The notes under the pieces are model-generated. The model was given only the letters and a program-made list of their open reading frames with translations. It made no database searches and was not told the origin of the DNA. Position numbers and translations under genes: made by a program. Below are positions 1-9,638 of a stretch of DNA of 32,981 nucleotides, piece by piece (position 1 is the stretch's first letter; each line of letters begins with the position of its first letter). Origin of the DNA: an uncultured Bacilli bacterium (GTDB lineage: Bacteria; Bacillota_I; Bacilli_A; RF39; UBA660); contig CANQIV010000006.1 in assembly GCA_947624135.1 (NCBI GenBank), forward strand, positions 1-32,981, read 5' to 3'.

Positions 1-3
1 ATG

Positions 4-32
4 AGTCTAACATATTATTATTTTGGTGTCAA
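4..32 (-). promoter_or_regulatory. possible promoter for a gene beyond the left edge
   Basis: On the minus strand a perfect TTGACA (27-32) is followed after 17 bases by TAGACT (4-9), a 4/6 match to TATAAT. It points out of the window. The rest of 1-209 holds only AT-rich sequence and the miaB terminator; I see no gene in it. Confidence 0.35.
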
Positions 33-144
33 ACATGCACTTTTTAAAAATTGTAATTTAGCTCTTACATTTTTTTAATTTCTGCAAGTTTTAATTCAGA
101 TTTCAACTATTTTTTGTTAAAATTATCAAAAAACTGTAAAATTT

Positions 145-174
145 AAAAAAAATTGAAAAATTTTTATTTTTCAA
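145..174 (-). terminator. intrinsic terminator of miaB
   Basis: An 8-bp perfect stem (TTGAAAAA/TTTTTCAA, 153-160 with 167-174) and a 6-base loop are followed on the minus strand by eight T (145-152). It lies 35 bases after the miaB stop. Confidence 0.7.
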
Positions 175-209
175 CTTTTTATTAAAATTGTATTTATTTT
201 TAATATGAA

Positions 210-1631
210 CTATTCTTCAACTATTTCACCATCTAAGCTCCATGTTTTTACATCTGTTATTTTTACATTAACTATTTCCCCTAAATATTTTTCACTTGCT
301 TTAACATTAACTAATTTCATAGTATCAGTATATCCCATTAGATTATCTTTTTTTTCACTTACAGATTCAAGTAATACAGGAACAATTTTATCTTTATATT
401 TTTGATTTGCTTCATTAGCAAATTTATTTATAAGTTCATTTAATTTATATAATCTATTATTTTTTTCTTCTTCTGTTAAAGAATTTTTCATTTTTGCTGC
501 TGGAGTTCCTTCTCTTGGAGAATATATAAATGAGAACGCTGAATCAAACTTACATGTATTTACCACATCTAATGTTTCATTAAAATCTTCCTCTGTTTCT
601 CCCGGGAATGCAACTATTATATCTGTTGTTATTGAAACATTTGGTATTTTATTTTTTATTTTATTAAATAATTCTATATACTTTTCTTTAGTATATCTTC
701 TACCCATTAATTTCAATATTTTATTAGATCCAGATTGTAGAGGTAAATGTATATATGGCATGATATTATCACATTTAGATATTATATCTATCATTTTATC
801 ATTAAAATCCCATGGGTGGCTAGTTACAAAGCGAATTCTATCTATACCAGTTTTAGAAACATCTAAAAGTAAATCCCCCATAGTATAATTTATATTTAAA
901 TCTTTTCCATAAGCATTTACATTTTGACCTAAAAGAGTTACCTCTTTATAACCATTTTTTACTAAATCTTTAACCTCATTTATTATATCAACAGGCATTC
1001 TGCTTCTTTGTTTTCCTCTCGTATATGGAACTATACAATACGTACAAAATTTATCACATCCAAGCATAATATTAACCCAAGCTTTATATTTTGAATCTCT
1101 TTTTACTGGGATATTTTCATATATATCCCCTTCTATACTAAATACATCTATTTCTTGCTCATTTTTATCTAAAGACTCTTTTAATATATTAGGAAATTTG
1201 TGCAGATTATGAGTTCCGAATACTATATCTACCCATTTATATTTATTTTTTATAGACTCTACTACATTTTCTTCTTGAGCCATACATCCACATATACCAC
1301 ATATTATATCATTTTTACTTTCTTTTAAATGTTTTACTCTTCCTAAAAATCCAAACATTTTATTATGTGCATTTTCTCTTATCGCACAAGTATTAAGTAA
1401 TATTATATCAGCTTTATTTAAATCATCTGTTTTAGTATAACCCATATCTTCTAATATCGCACTTATATTTTCACTATCATGTACATTCATTTGACATCCA
1501 TAAGTTTTTATATAGTATTTTTTATTTTTACCAATATTTTTCATATCATTTGGTATTTTATAATCATCTTTTATTATTTTAGATTCTTTCTTTGTTCTCA
1601 ATTTTGCTTCATGTAAATTTGGTAAATTCAT
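210..1631 (-). CDS. miaB: MiaB, tRNA-2-methylthio-N6-dimethylallyladenosine synthase
   Basis: This is a radical SAM methylthiotransferase that adds a methylthio group to isopentenyl-A37 of tRNAs reading UNN codons. All expected parts are visible in 473 residues. The N-terminal UPF0004 domain carries three cluster cysteines at about 46 (YGCQMN), 82 (NTCAIRE) and 116 (CGCMAQ). The radical SAM motif CxxxCxxC is at 192, 196 and 199 (GCDKFCTYCIVPYTRG), and a TRAM-like RNA-binding domain fills the last 60 or so residues. The TYGCQMN and NTCAIRENA signatures favour MiaB over MtaB or RimO. The first 35 residues are a family-typical leader rich in Lys and Asp. The ATG is preceded by GGAAGTG. It appears to be a single-gene unit with its own promoter and terminator. 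Confidence 0.96.
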   Translation of the reverse strand: MNLPNLHEAKLRTKKESKIIKDDYKIPNDMKNIGKNKKYYIKTYGCQMNVHDSENISAILEDMGYTKTDDLNKADIILLNTCAIRENAHNKMFGFLGRVKHLKESKNDIICGICGCMAQEENVVESIKNKYKWVDIVFGTHNLHKFPNILKESLDKNEQEIDVFSIEGDIYENIPVKRDSKYKAWVNIMLGCDKFCTYCIVPYTRGKQRSRMPVDIINEVKDLVKNGYKEVTLLGQNVNAYGKDLNINYTMGDLLLDVSKTGIDRIRFVTSHPWDFNDKMIDIISKCDNIMPYIHLPLQSGSNKILKLMGRRYTKEKYIELFNKIKNKIPNVSITTDIIVAFPGETEEDFNETLDVVNTCKFDSAFSFIYSPREGTPAAKMKNSLTEEEKNNRLYKLNELINKFANEANQKYKDKIVPVLLESVSEKKDNLMGYTDTMKLVNVKASEKYLGEIVNVKITDVKTWSLDGEIVEE

Positions 1632-1651
1632 ATGTAATCACTTCCACAAAT

Positions 1652-1680
1652 ATAATACCATATTTATATAGTTTAAACAA
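1652..1680 (-). promoter_or_regulatory. candidate miaB promoter
   Basis: TTGTTT (1675-1680), 17-base spacer, TATTAT (1652-1657) on the minus strand, about 20 bases before the miaB start. The -35 match is weak; the position, just after the terminator of the upstream gene, supports it. Confidence 0.4.
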
Positions 1681-1694
1681 TATAATTTAAGATT

Positions 1695-1720
1695 AAAAAA
1701 CTCTACCTTATGGTAAAGTT
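1695..1720 (-). terminator. terminator of the kinase/receiver operon
   Basis: A 9-bp stem with one G-U pair (AACTTTACC/GGTAGAGTT on the minus strand, 1699-1720), an ATAA loop and a T run (1695-1700). The stem begins inside the stop codon of the receiver gene. Confidence 0.75.
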
Positions 1721-2096
1721 AAGCATTAATACTTATCATTTTATCTACTACACTTTTTATTTTATCGCTTGAAAATGGTTTATTTAACATATCAACTATT
1801 CCATATGAAAATGCACGATCTATAGTTTCTTTTGTATCATCACCAGATATTATTGAGATTGGTATTCTACTAAATAAATTATTATTTTTAAAATAATTAA
1901 GTACCATAAATCCATCATACTCAGGCATATTTAAATCAAGTAACATACAGCATATATTATATTCTTTTTTAGTTATATAATCTATTGCTTCCTTTCCATT
2001 TTGGGCTTGTAGTACTATATATTCTCCTTCAAGTGCTTTAGTTACAATATTTCTTATTATCATAGAATCATCTGCTACTATTATTGCTTTATTCAT
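1719..2096 (-). CDS. stand-alone response-regulator receiver (CheY-like)
   Basis: This is a 125-residue single-domain receiver. The acidic pair is D9/D10, the phospho-acceptor is D54 ([11 protein letters not shown]), the switch Ser is S84 (SIISGDD) and the conserved Lys is K106 (NKPF). There is no output domain, so it must act by protein contact or as a phosphate carrier. It overlaps the end of the hybrid kinase gene upstream by 8 bases, which implies translational coupling, and it is the natural partner of that kinase's Hpt domain. That partnership is inferred from position; the sequence does not show what lies downstream of it. Confidence 0.93.
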   Translation of the reverse strand: MNKAIIVADDSMIIRNIVTKALEGEYIVLQAQNGKEAIDYITKKEYNICCMLLDLNMPEYDGFMVLNYFKNNNLFSRIPISIISGDDTKETIDRAFSYGIVDMLNKPFSSDKIKSVVDKMISINA

Positions 2097-4362
2097 TATT
2101 TTTTCCTCCTAAATATATTTTTACTATTTCTATTATTTTATTTGCTTCATTCATAAGTTCTTCATAATTTTCTCTTATATAAGATATGTTATCTTCTTTA
2201 CCTTTTAATTCATGATTTAAAGATAGTTCAGCTAATTTTTTAAAACCTAAATATTTACTATCACTCTTCATTGCATGAGCTAAAATAGCATAATTCGCAC
2301 AATCTCCATTATCCATAAATTCTTTCATCTTAGGTAATCTAGTTTCTGATTCATTTAAGAAATCATTTAATGTTTCATTATACATTTCTATATCACCTAA
2401 AAGTTCTAAAGAAGCATCTACATCTATATCATTATCTTTTAAATAATTTATATTATTAGTATTACTTTCTTCTTTTATTTCTTCTTTAATATTATCATCT
2501 CCTTTTATTTCTTCTTTTGGTTCTTCCTTTATTTCGTTTGTATCTAAATATGTTGATAAAACTCTAGATAATTCATTATTTTCTATTGGTTTTGATAGAT
2601 AATCACAAAAACCTACATCTAAATATTTATTTGCTTTTCCTTGTATAGCATCTGCAGTAAGAGCTACTGTTGGAATATTAAAATTTGGAATTTCTTTTAA
2701 AGTTTTAAGTGTTTCCACACCGCCCATTTTAGGCATCATTATGTCCATTAAAATTATATCATATTTTTCATTATTTTTTATTCTATCTACACACTCAAAT
2801 CCACTTTCTATACATGTAATATCTAAATTATAATTTTTAAGTATTTTAGTTGCTACTTTAAGATTCAAAGTATTATCATCTACTACTAGAATTTTCTTAC
2901 CTGTAAAATCCATATTAATAATTTTATTTTCTGATTCTATTTTTTTAGAACTAGTTCTTATTTCTTGTTTAATATATATGGTAAATGTTGAACCTTCTCC
3001 ATATTCACTTTGAACTACTATCTTACCACCCATCATTTCAACTAATCTTTTTGTAATGGCAAGTCCTAATCCTGTTCCTTCTATTGTTGTGTTTTTATCT
3101 TCATCAAGTCTTTGAAATTTAGTAAATAATTTATCTATTTGTTCTTGTTTTATACCTCTACCTGTATCAGAAACAGATATAACTAAACTACATTGATTAT
3201 TGTTATTTATACAATTAACTTTAAAATCAATTTCTCCTTTTTCTGTATACTTTGCTGCATTAGTTAATATATTTGTTATTACTTGTTTAATTTTACCACT
3301 ATCCCCATAAAGAGTATCTGGTATATCTTCTGCAAAATATGTTTTTAATTCGATTGTTTTTTCTCCTATTCTAGGTATAATTAATTTAGTTAAATTTTCA
3401 AGTATTGGTTTTAAATTATATTCTGTATTTACTATTTCCATTTTATCTGCTTCTATTTTGCTTATATCTAATATTCCATTTACTATTTCAAGTAAATTTT
3501 GTGAAGCCATAACTATATCTTTAGCATTTTCTTTTGCTTCTTCTAAAGTTTCTGCAGTATCAATACATTCACTAAATCCTACTATTGCATTTAATGGTGT
3601 TCTTATTTCATGTGACATACTACTTAAAAAATCTGTTTTAGCATGATTTGCTTTTTCTGCTTGATCTTTAGCAAGTTCTAGTTCATTTATTAACTTAACA
3701 TCTGGATTTTCAATTGTAAAATACATGAGAAATGTTACAAAAATTACCATAGAGGTAGTTAATAAGTATTCAGGATGTCCACCTTGAATATATGAAACAA
3801 AAGCTCCCATTAACATGTAAAATATCATTGGCCAATATTTTTTTTCTTTTATTCTTTTTATTTTTAATAAAAGAATAATTATACAAATTACCATACTCAT
3901 TCTTGTTGCAAAATAAGTACATTCAACAGCTGGGCCACTAGAATACACAATCGAGTTTTGACTTATATATTCAATTGGTAAAATTAAAACTAATACAGAA
4001 AAAATAATAGCAAACAATAAAGCCAAAATTTTACTAGATTTTATATAAATACTTAAATTTTTTTTATGCAATTCATTAATAGATATGGTCATAACATAAA
4101 GCATCATTAAGGCGGTAAAAATAATTAAAAACACTAAATAAACGCGCGCAAAAATTTCATTTAAAATTGGATATTTTAACAGATTTTTCATGAAATAATA
4201 AGTTCCAACTGAAATTGTATTTCCTGCTAAACAAGTTATTACAATTACACTATAAATTTTTGTTTCTTCATTTTTTACTCTTGGTTTTGAAAAATATACT
4301 ATGGATAATAAAATACAATAAACTAAACTTAATAAGGTAAAAGAATTCCCCGGATTTTGCAT
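2089..4362 (-). CDS. membrane hybrid histidine kinase with REC and Hpt domains
   Basis: This 757-residue sensor has in order: about seven hydrophobic segments (roughly 8-24, 36-57, 72-95, 112-130, 152-168, 178-195, 200-216) with no sizeable external domain; HisKA with phospho-acceptor H251 ([11 protein letters not shown]); an HATPase with N box near N364/N368, G1 DTGRG (399-403) and G2 GTGLGL (429-434); a receiver with D495/D496, D540 and K591; an acidic Glu/Lys-rich linker (about 610-635); and a C-terminal Hpt domain with H696 ([12 protein letters not shown]). It can run a complete His-Asp-His relay, presumably ending on D54 of the receiver encoded next. The ligand is unknown; a multi-helix N-terminus suggests a membrane-buried or small hydrophobic signal. 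The start is supported by AGGAG a few bases upstream. Confidence 0.93.
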   Translation of the reverse strand: MQNPGNSFTLLSLVYCILLSIVYFSKPRVKNEETKIYSVIVITCLAGNTISVGTYYFMKNLLKYPILNEIFARVYLVFLIIFTALMMLYVMTISINELHKKNLSIYIKSSKILALLFAIIFSVLVLILPIEYISQNSIVYSSGPAVECTYFATRMSMVICIIILLLKIKRIKEKKYWPMIFYMLMGAFVSYIQGGHPEYLLTTSMVIFVTFLMYFTIENPDVKLINELELAKDQAEKANHAKTDFLSSMSHEIRTPLNAIVGFSECIDTAETLEEAKENAKDIVMASQNLLEIVNGILDISKIEADKMEIVNTEYNLKPILENLTKLIIPRIGEKTIELKTYFAEDIPDTLYGDSGKIKQVITNILTNAAKYTEKGEIDFKVNCINNNNQCSLVISVSDTGRGIKQEQIDKLFTKFQRLDEDKNTTIEGTGLGLAITKRLVEMMGGKIVVQSEYGEGSTFTIYIKQEIRTSSKKIESENKIINMDFTGKKILVVDDNTLNLKVATKILKNYNLDITCIESGFECVDRIKNNEKYDIILMDIMMPKMGGVETLKTLKEIPNFNIPTVALTADAIQGKANKYLDVGFCDYLSKPIENNELSRVLSTYLDTNEIKEEPKEEIKGDDNIKEEIKEESNTNNINYLKDNDIDVDASLELLGDIEMYNETLNDFLNESETRLPKMKEFMDNGDCANYAILAHAMKSDSKYLGFKKLAELSLNHELKGKEDNISYIRENYEELMNEANKIIEIVKIYLGGKNNE

Positions 4363-4386
4363 ATTTACTCACTCTCCTACAATAGA

Positions 4387-4416
4387 ATTATAACACATAA
4401 TAATAAAAATAATCAA
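4387..4416 (-). promoter_or_regulatory. candidate promoter of the hybrid kinase operon
   Basis: TTGATT (4411-4416), 18-base spacer, perfect TATAAT (4387-4392), minus strand. The -35 box lies inside one arm of the terminator of the upstream acyl-CoA synthetase gene. Confidence 0.6.
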
Positions 4417-4435
4417 TTTATTTGTTGATTATTTT
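4406..4435 (-). terminator. AT-rich terminator hairpin after the acyl-CoA synthetase gene
   Basis: An 11-bp perfect stem (AAAATAATCAA/TTGATTATTTT; 4406-4416 with 4425-4435) and an 8-base loop, followed by T-rich sequence on the minus strand. It is almost all A-T pairs, so its strength is uncertain. Confidence 0.5.
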
Positions 4436-4444
4436 ACTATTTTA

Positions 4445-6385
4445 TTATTTAGTTTTTATATATTTTTTTTGTTTTAAACTAATAATTTTTAAATTTTCTC
4501 CTTCTTTAAAATATCCATCAAAAATAGGATCATCTATTATCATGAAATCTTTTAAATCTTCAAAATTATTATGTGTAAGTGCAATAAAATCTTTCTTACC
4601 TCCCAAAGTATAAGGAATTTTATCTACTACGGTATATGCTAATGCCATTTCTCTTTCGCCTGGTAAAACATTTTTAATTTTTTGAATTATTGTTTTTATT
4701 TGTGCATCCACATCATCATTATTTTTTAATTCAATAAATGCAGTTGGAATTACACCATCCTCTTGATATTTATTTTTTATTCCAACGACAGCACAATCTT
4801 TTACCTCTTCGCAGTCATTTATTGCATTTTCAATAGGAACAGAACTTACTTGATGACCATCTGGTCTTTTCATAAGTCTTTTATATCTTCCAGTTATATG
4901 CAATATACCATCATAATCAATGAAACCCTTATCTGCAGTTTTATAATATCTTAAATTTGTATTCTTATCTATATATATAGAATTAGTTGTTTCTTCAACA
5001 TTTCCTATATAACCCATAAATGCAGTTGGAGATGTTACATAAATTTCTCCTTCTTGACCATAAGGTAACTCTTTATTTGTTTCACGATCCATTACTAATG
5101 CATATACTCCTGGATAAAGGGCTCCACATCCGCCTGCTTTATGTGTTATAGCATCGCTTACATTTCCTGTATAATGAAATGCAGAAACATTTCCAGCTTC
5201 AGTTGTTCCGTATCCATATGTTATACCTGTTTTACATCCTTTGCTTCTTAATATCTGATTTACTTCATTTATTTTTTCAGGCGCCATATTATCTCCACCA
5301 GCAACCATCAATTTTGCAAATGACATATCAGTATTATTTACATATTTACTATTTATAAACATAGAAAACATTTTAGGAACTGCTATTAAAATATTAGGTT
5401 TTCTCTTAGTAACAATCTTATCAAATTCGCTTATTTTTATTTTTGGTAATAAATCTATTGATATTCCATTTGTAAGTGCACCGCATAGTCCTATTGAAGA
5501 ACCATACATTGAAAAGAAAGGTATATATCCAAGATATGTCATCCCTCTTTCCAAACATGCTATAAGATTAATTTGATTGCAAGTAACATTATAAGCTTTA
5601 TTTGATTGCATAGCTCCCTTTGGTGTTCCTGTTGTACCACTAGTATTAACAATAAGAGCTGGAATATCAGGATCATATTCAGAATCCACTATTTTACCAT
5701 ATTGTTCTAAATTCTTAATAAAATCATCTTGCATTATTACTTTATTTTCTTTTTTTAATAAATTTTGAAATTCATATATTTTCTCTTTTATTTGATATAA
5801 TGATTTAACAGTTTTGGCTTCTATTGCTAATTTTTCTTGTGAATGTAAAAAATCGTTTGCTGGAGATACTACAACCACTTTATCTGATGGAATTTTTTTT
5901 GTAAATACAGATTTATTCATAACATCCATAACAGAAATTAATAATTTTGAGTTTGATATATTCATGCATTCAATAATTCTTTGATTAGAACATCTTGGAT
6001 CTACTAAATATGGTATAGCACCTATTCTGTTACATGCATAAATATAAAAAATTGTTTCTGGCATATTTGGTAAACAAATTGTTATGCTATCTCCTTTTGA
6101 AATACCATATTTTTTTAATGCTTTAGCACACAATTCTATCTTATCATACAAATATCCATAAGTTTTTTCTTCTCCAAAATATTTATATGCTATGTCATCA
6201 TTAAATCCAAAATTTCTTAACCTTAAAAAATCATATATTTTTTGATCTGAATCTTTAAAAATTCTTTCTTCCATATCATCTGAATAAAATTTTCTACTTG
6301 GCTTATCTATACTAGGATATCCAGTTAACTCGCCTTCCATTATTGGCTCTTTTTGTAATGATATATTTTTAAATTTATCTTCCAT
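4445..6385 (-). CDS. AMP-forming acyl-CoA synthetase / adenylate-forming enzyme
   Basis: This is a class I adenylate-forming (ANL) enzyme that activates a carboxylic acid with ATP and usually transfers it to CoA. Seen in the 646 residues: the P-loop-like A3 motif NTSGTTGTPKG near 247-257, A5 YGYGTTE near 390-396, A7 YKTAD near 481-485, A8 HITGRYKRLMKR near 496-507, and the A10 lysine in YTLGGKK near 597. All catalytic motifs are intact. The substrate cannot be read from the sequence, and no thiolation domain or fatty-acid genes are adjacent. I use the ATG at 6385, preceded by GGAGAAG; an in-frame TTG at 6400 overlaps that ribosome site and is unlikely to be the start. A strong private promoter and a terminator suggest a single-gene unit. 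Confidence 0.85.
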   Translation of the reverse strand: MEDKFKNISLQKEPIMEGELTGYPSIDKPSRKFYSDDMEERIFKDSDQKIYDFLRLRNFGFNDDIAYKYFGEEKTYGYLYDKIELCAKALKKYGISKGDSITICLPNMPETIFYIYACNRIGAIPYLVDPRCSNQRIIECMNISNSKLLISVMDVMNKSVFTKKIPSDKVVVVSPANDFLHSQEKLAIEAKTVKSLYQIKEKIYEFQNLLKKENKVIMQDDFIKNLEQYGKIVDSEYDPDIPALIVNTSGTTGTPKGAMQSNKAYNVTCNQINLIACLERGMTYLGYIPFFSMYGSSIGLCGALTNGISIDLLPKIKISEFDKIVTKRKPNILIAVPKMFSMFINSKYVNNTDMSFAKLMVAGGDNMAPEKINEVNQILRSKGCKTGITYGYGTTEAGNVSAFHYTGNVSDAITHKAGGCGALYPGVYALVMDRETNKELPYGQEGEIYVTSPTAFMGYIGNVEETTNSIYIDKNTNLRYYKTADKGFIDYDGILHITGRYKRLMKRPDGHQVSSVPIENAINDCEEVKDCAVVGIKNKYQEDGVIPTAFIELKNNDDVDAQIKTIIQKIKNVLPGEREMALAYTVVDKIPYTLGGKKDFIALTHNNFEDLKDFMIIDDPIFDGYFKEGENLKIISLKQKKYIKTK

Positions 6386-6414
6386 ATTTCTCTTCTCCAA
6401 TCAAAATTGATTTT

Positions 6415-6443
6415 ATCATAGCATTAAATGTACTGCTTGTCAA
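6415..6443 (-). promoter_or_regulatory. strong promoter of the acyl-CoA synthetase gene
   Basis: Perfect TTGACA (6438-6443), 17-base spacer, TATGAT (6415-6420), 30 bases before the ATG. Confidence 0.75.
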
Positions 6444-6528
6444 TAATTAATTAAAAAAATATTTAAATTAAATTGCATTTATAATAATATTATTCATAAT
6501 TTTTTTCTAGTAGTTTTGCGCTAAATCT

Positions 6529-6554
6529 ATATTTTATTGTGTGAAATAAAATAT
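6529..6554 (-). terminator. weak hairpin after the HelD-like gene
   Basis: A perfect 10-bp A-T stem (6529-6538 with 6545-6554) and a 6-base loop, but without a clear U tract. It is the only plausible terminator between the helicase stop and the next promoter. Confidence 0.25.
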
Positions 6555-6599
6555 ATTATAAAATTTTGATTAAATTTTAATTGTTTATACTTAAATTTA

Positions 6600-8543
6600 C
6601 TAATTTAGTGCAAAAACAAGTTTATGAAGTGCTCTTGTCATAGAAACATATAATAATTTCATATCAATAACATTGTTTTTTTCAAACTCATCTTTTCCAA
6701 CTATTATAACGGAATCAAATTCTAAACCTTTAGATAAATAACTTGGTAATATATTAATATCGCTATCATAATTTAAATTATCTGAATTTATTAAATTAAC
6801 ATTTATATCATTTTTTAATTTTGCATATAATTCATTTGCTCTTTCTTGTGTTTTAGTTATAATAGCAATCGTTTTATATAATTTTTTTAACTTAATAATT
6901 AAAGAAATTAAAGAATCATTACTACATTCTACTTTATCTCCATGCCTTATAACAGGAACAGCTTTATCAAGTTTTAATAATTCGTTTATTTTATTTGCTT
7001 CATTCATAATTTCTATTGTAGTACGATAACTTTTATTTAATTTAAGTATTTCTAAATTTTCAAATATATCATTTAAGCATTCCCAATTATCTAAACTTCT
7101 ATAAGAATATAAGGATTGCGCTAAATCACCATATATACTAAATGTTGAATTTTTAAACATTTTCTTTAATACATAAAAGTTAAATTCTCCATAATCTTGA
7201 GCTTCATCTATTACAATATGTTTATAATTATTAAACATATCACTACCACTTAGTTTATATTTAATATACATAAGTGATGGTATATCTTCTATTTCTATTA
7301 TATTTTCTTTTATACCTGATGTATTAATGTTGTTATCTTTTAAGATTTTAATATATATATCTTTAATTTTTTTATTTATTATAGTAAAGTATTTTTTTAA
7401 ATTATTATTTATATTATTTTTTGTTTCATTTATAACTTTTTTATCTACATTATTTTTAATTAAATTAGATAATATTAAATCCATATTATCTGTTATATAT
7501 TTATTTAATAATAATATTAATCTATCTATCCTCGATTTTATACTTTTAAAAGTATTTTTATTTATTTCATCATACATATTTTTTACAAAACTATTACTTA
7601 ATATTTTTGTTCCATTAATTAAAAAGTCATTATTAGGTAATACTTCTAAATTTTCAAAATATTTATCTATCTCAGTTTTCATTTTCATACTTGTTTTAAA
7701 TTTTGATATAGTATCTATATTTTTTATTTTATCTAAAGAATTATTTATAATATAATTTTCATCTACATATTTAAGCATTAATTCATCAAGTGTATACTCT
7801 GATACACCATTAACATCTAAATCTGGTAATATTCCTGATATGTAACTTACAAAAAATTTATTTGGACCAATTACCATATAATCACTTGCTTTAAATAAGT
7901 TTCTATTATTATAAACTAAATATGCAATTCTATGAAGAGCAACTGTTGTTTTACCACTTCCTGCTACTCCTTGTATTACTAGGTTTTTACCTAGTTTTTC
8001 TCTTATTATTTTATTTTGTTCACTCTGTATTGTAGATACTATATTTTTTAGTCTATTATCTGCACTTACACTCAAATACGGTTTAAGTAAATCATCATTA
8101 CTAACAGTATCTACATCATTGAAATTAATTAATTCGCCATTTGTTATTGTATATTGTCTTTTTAAAGTTAATTCACCATTAATAATTCCAATAGGTGATT
8201 CATAGGAGCACTCACCTACATTTGAATCATAATATAAAGATGAAATGGGCGCGCGCCAATCTACTGTTATAATTTCATTATCATAATCACTAACTCCTAA
8301 TTTACCAATATAGCAAATTTCATTATTATTTGTGGAGTGAAAATCTATTCTAGCAAAATATGGAGTGTCTTTAGATCGACTTATAGATTTTATTTGTTCT
8401 TCTAGTTTAAACTTTTCTTCTAGCATAGCATCATAATCGTTTTTATATATGCTTTTTAAATTATTTAATTTTAGTTTTGAGTCATCAATAACTTCATCAT
8501 ATTTATCTAACGTATACTTTAAATGATTTAATTCTTCTTCCAT
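6600..8543 (-). CDS. helD: HelD-like superfamily 1 helicase, RNA polymerase recycling factor
   Basis: The domain order matches HelD, the UvrD-related ATPase that frees RNA polymerase from stalled or terminated complexes. There is an N-terminal coiled coil (about 1-55, the arm that enters the secondary channel), then the family-typical PYFARIDF and VDWRAPISSLYY segments, and Walker A GVAGSGKTT (192-200). A poorly conserved helical insert follows (about 250-430, the clamp or bulge region), then Walker B IDEAQD (445-450), GDLAQS (472-477), SYRTT (505-509), SKGLEFD (604-610) and YVSMTRALHKL (632-642). At 647 residues it is shorter than the roughly 770 of Bacillus HelD. The start follows GTAGGAG. 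All helicase motifs are intact, so it is probably active. Confidence 0.88.
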   Translation of the reverse strand: MEEELNHLKYTLDKYDEVIDDSKLKLNNLKSIYKNDYDAMLEEKFKLEEQIKSISRSKDTPYFARIDFHSTNNNEICYIGKLGVSDYDNEIITVDWRAPISSLYYDSNVGECSYESPIGIINGELTLKRQYTITNGELINFNDVDTVSNDDLLKPYLSVSADNRLKNIVSTIQSEQNKIIREKLGKNLVIQGVAGSGKTTVALHRIAYLVYNNRNLFKASDYMVIGPNKFFVSYISGILPDLDVNGVSEYTLDELMLKYVDENYIINNSLDKIKNIDTISKFKTSMKMKTEIDKYFENLEVLPNNDFLINGTKILSNSFVKNMYDEINKNTFKSIKSRIDRLILLLNKYITDNMDLILSNLIKNNVDKKVINETKNNINNNLKKYFTIINKKIKDIYIKILKDNNINTSGIKENIIEIEDIPSLMYIKYKLSGSDMFNNYKHIVIDEAQDYGEFNFYVLKKMFKNSTFSIYGDLAQSLYSYRSLDNWECLNDIFENLEILKLNKSYRTTIEIMNEANKINELLKLDKAVPVIRHGDKVECSNDSLISLIIKLKKLYKTIAIITKTQERANELYAKLKNDINVNLINSDNLNYDSDINILPSYLSKGLEFDSVIIVGKDEFEKNNVIDMKLLYVSMTRALHKLVFALN

Positions 8544-8578
8544 AATACTATATCTCCTACATTCATAATCATAATGTT

Positions 8579-8607
8579 ATTTTACACTAATAATGTATCA
8601 ATATCAA
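8579..8607 (-). promoter_or_regulatory. promoter of the HelD-like gene
   Basis: TTGATA (8602-8607), 17-base spacer, TAAAAT (8579-8584). The -35 shares bases with the hairpin that ends the upstream operon. Confidence 0.55.
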
Positions 8608-8629
8608 TAAAAAATGCCATTTTTATTGA
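8604..8629 (-). terminator. terminator hairpin after the accessory operon
   Basis: TCAATAAAAA pairs with TTTTTATTGA (arms at the two ends of 8604-8629) around a GGC-centred loop, a few bases after the ygjV-like stop. The T run is inside the 3' arm rather than after it. Confidence 0.5.
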
Positions 8630-8632
8630 CAT

Positions 8633-9148
8633 TTATTTTGATTTTATATCATATCTAAATATTGAAACTACATTAGAAACAACAATACATAAACATGTTA
8701 TCAAATTAGCCCAAGCATCAAATACTATATAATATGGAATCCATAATACTAAACTACTTAGGTTAATATACCTAATTTTTCTTTCCTTTTCTTGAATTAT
8801 TGTTATAGTATGAAGTATAGCACTTACTAAAGGAATAATATCAATATAACTTTCAAATGTAATTATCGATACTATTACTGATAATAATATATAAAATGCA
8901 ACTAACATTGGTGTATTCTTTTTACCTTTTATTTCAAGAACATAATTAATAATAGTCTCTACTCCAAAAACAAACTGTATAAGAGCTCCTGCATATGCTT
9001 TTAAGAAAATTAATCCCACAGCTCCAATTATATTCCCTAAAATTAAGAAAAATAATATACTTTTCCTTTTTTTACATTGCATACTTATGACATTTAAGCC
9101 ACAAGCAACAAACGCAAATAACTGCGCCAGTATATATAAAACATCCAT
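8633..9148 (-). CDS. YgjV-family inner-membrane protein
   Basis: This is a small polytopic membrane protein of 171 residues with about five or six hydrophobic segments. It begins with the AQLFAFVACGLNVISMQCKKR stretch and a GN..G..GL..LKAYAGA block that recall the Imp-YgjV family, whose function is unknown. I prefer the ATG at 9148, preceded by GAAGG, over an in-frame ATG at 9169 that has a poorer ribosome site and would overlap the Nudix gene by 8 bases. The position at the end of the glycan operon suggests co-transcription but does not establish a related role. It is followed by a hairpin terminator. Confidence 0.75.
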   Translation of the reverse strand: MDVLYILAQLFAFVACGLNVISMQCKKRKSILFFLILGNIIGAVGLIFLKAYAGALIQFVFGVETIINYVLEIKGKKNTPMLVAFYILLSVIVSIITFESYIDIIPLVSAILHTITIIQEKERKIRYINLSSLVLWIPYYIVFDAWANLITCLCIVVSNVVSIFRYDIKSK

Positions 9149-9161
9149 TTTTACCTTCAAA

Positions 9162-9608
9162 TTAATCATTTAAATTATATCCTAACTTCTCTATCTCTAA
9201 ATTAGCTATAGAAGATAACTCACTCTTCTTTAAATCTGATATTTTATAATATTTTGCACCTAAAGAATCATCATTTTTTTCATTTATATCTATATTTTCA
9301 ATAATCTCACCCTCATATCTATTTATTTTATAAAATATACCTAAATGATGACCACACTCAAGCTCTTCTTTATGTACCCATTCAAAAGTTACAGAATTTG
9401 CATCGAATAATTCATATTCTTTTACATTTATTCCAACTTCTTCGTTTAGTTCACGTATTAAAGTTTCTTTCGGAGTTTCTCCCCACTCTATTGTTCCACC
9501 AGGTAAATCTAATTTACCAGAATATGGCCCTCCTAATTTTTTTATTAATAATATTTGTTCATCCTTTATGATTAATCCATAAGCACCAATATGCTTAAAT
9601 TGTTTCAT
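9162..9608 (-). CDS. Nudix hydrolase
   Basis: This protein has 148 residues with a complete Nudix box: G38, E44, then REL(N)EEVG at 52-59, matching Gx5Ex7REUxEExGU. It therefore cleaves a nucleoside diphosphate linked to another group. The N-terminal IGAYGLIIKDEQILLIKK strand pattern and the LPGG loop are typical of the MutT-like fold. The substrate is not predictable. It lies 30 bases after the radical SAM gene with its own AGGTGA ribosome site and no terminator between them, so it is probably in the same operon. There it could remove a toxic or used nucleotide sugar or dinucleotide, which is inference only. Confidence 0.88.
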   Translation of the reverse strand: MKQFKHIGAYGLIIKDEQILLIKKLGGPYSGKLDLPGGTIEWGETPKETLIRELNEEVGINVKEYELFDANSVTFEWVHKEELECGHHLGIFYKINRYEGEIIENIDINEKNDDSLGAKYYKISDLKKSELSSIANLEIEKLGYNLND

Positions 9609-9638
9609 CTTAAATCACCTCATATTTAATTATACATT

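Noticed and set aside
1-78. Short open frame starting with ATG at position 1 on the plus strand
   Set aside because: Only 25 codons, no ribosome site can be seen, and it opposes the direction of every other gene; the same bases make a better minus-strand promoter.
7327-7755. 142-codon open frame on the plus strand inside the HelD-like gene
   Set aside because: It is antisense to a well-supported gene in very AT-rich DNA, made mostly of Leu, Ile, Phe and Ser, with no ribosome site or homology.
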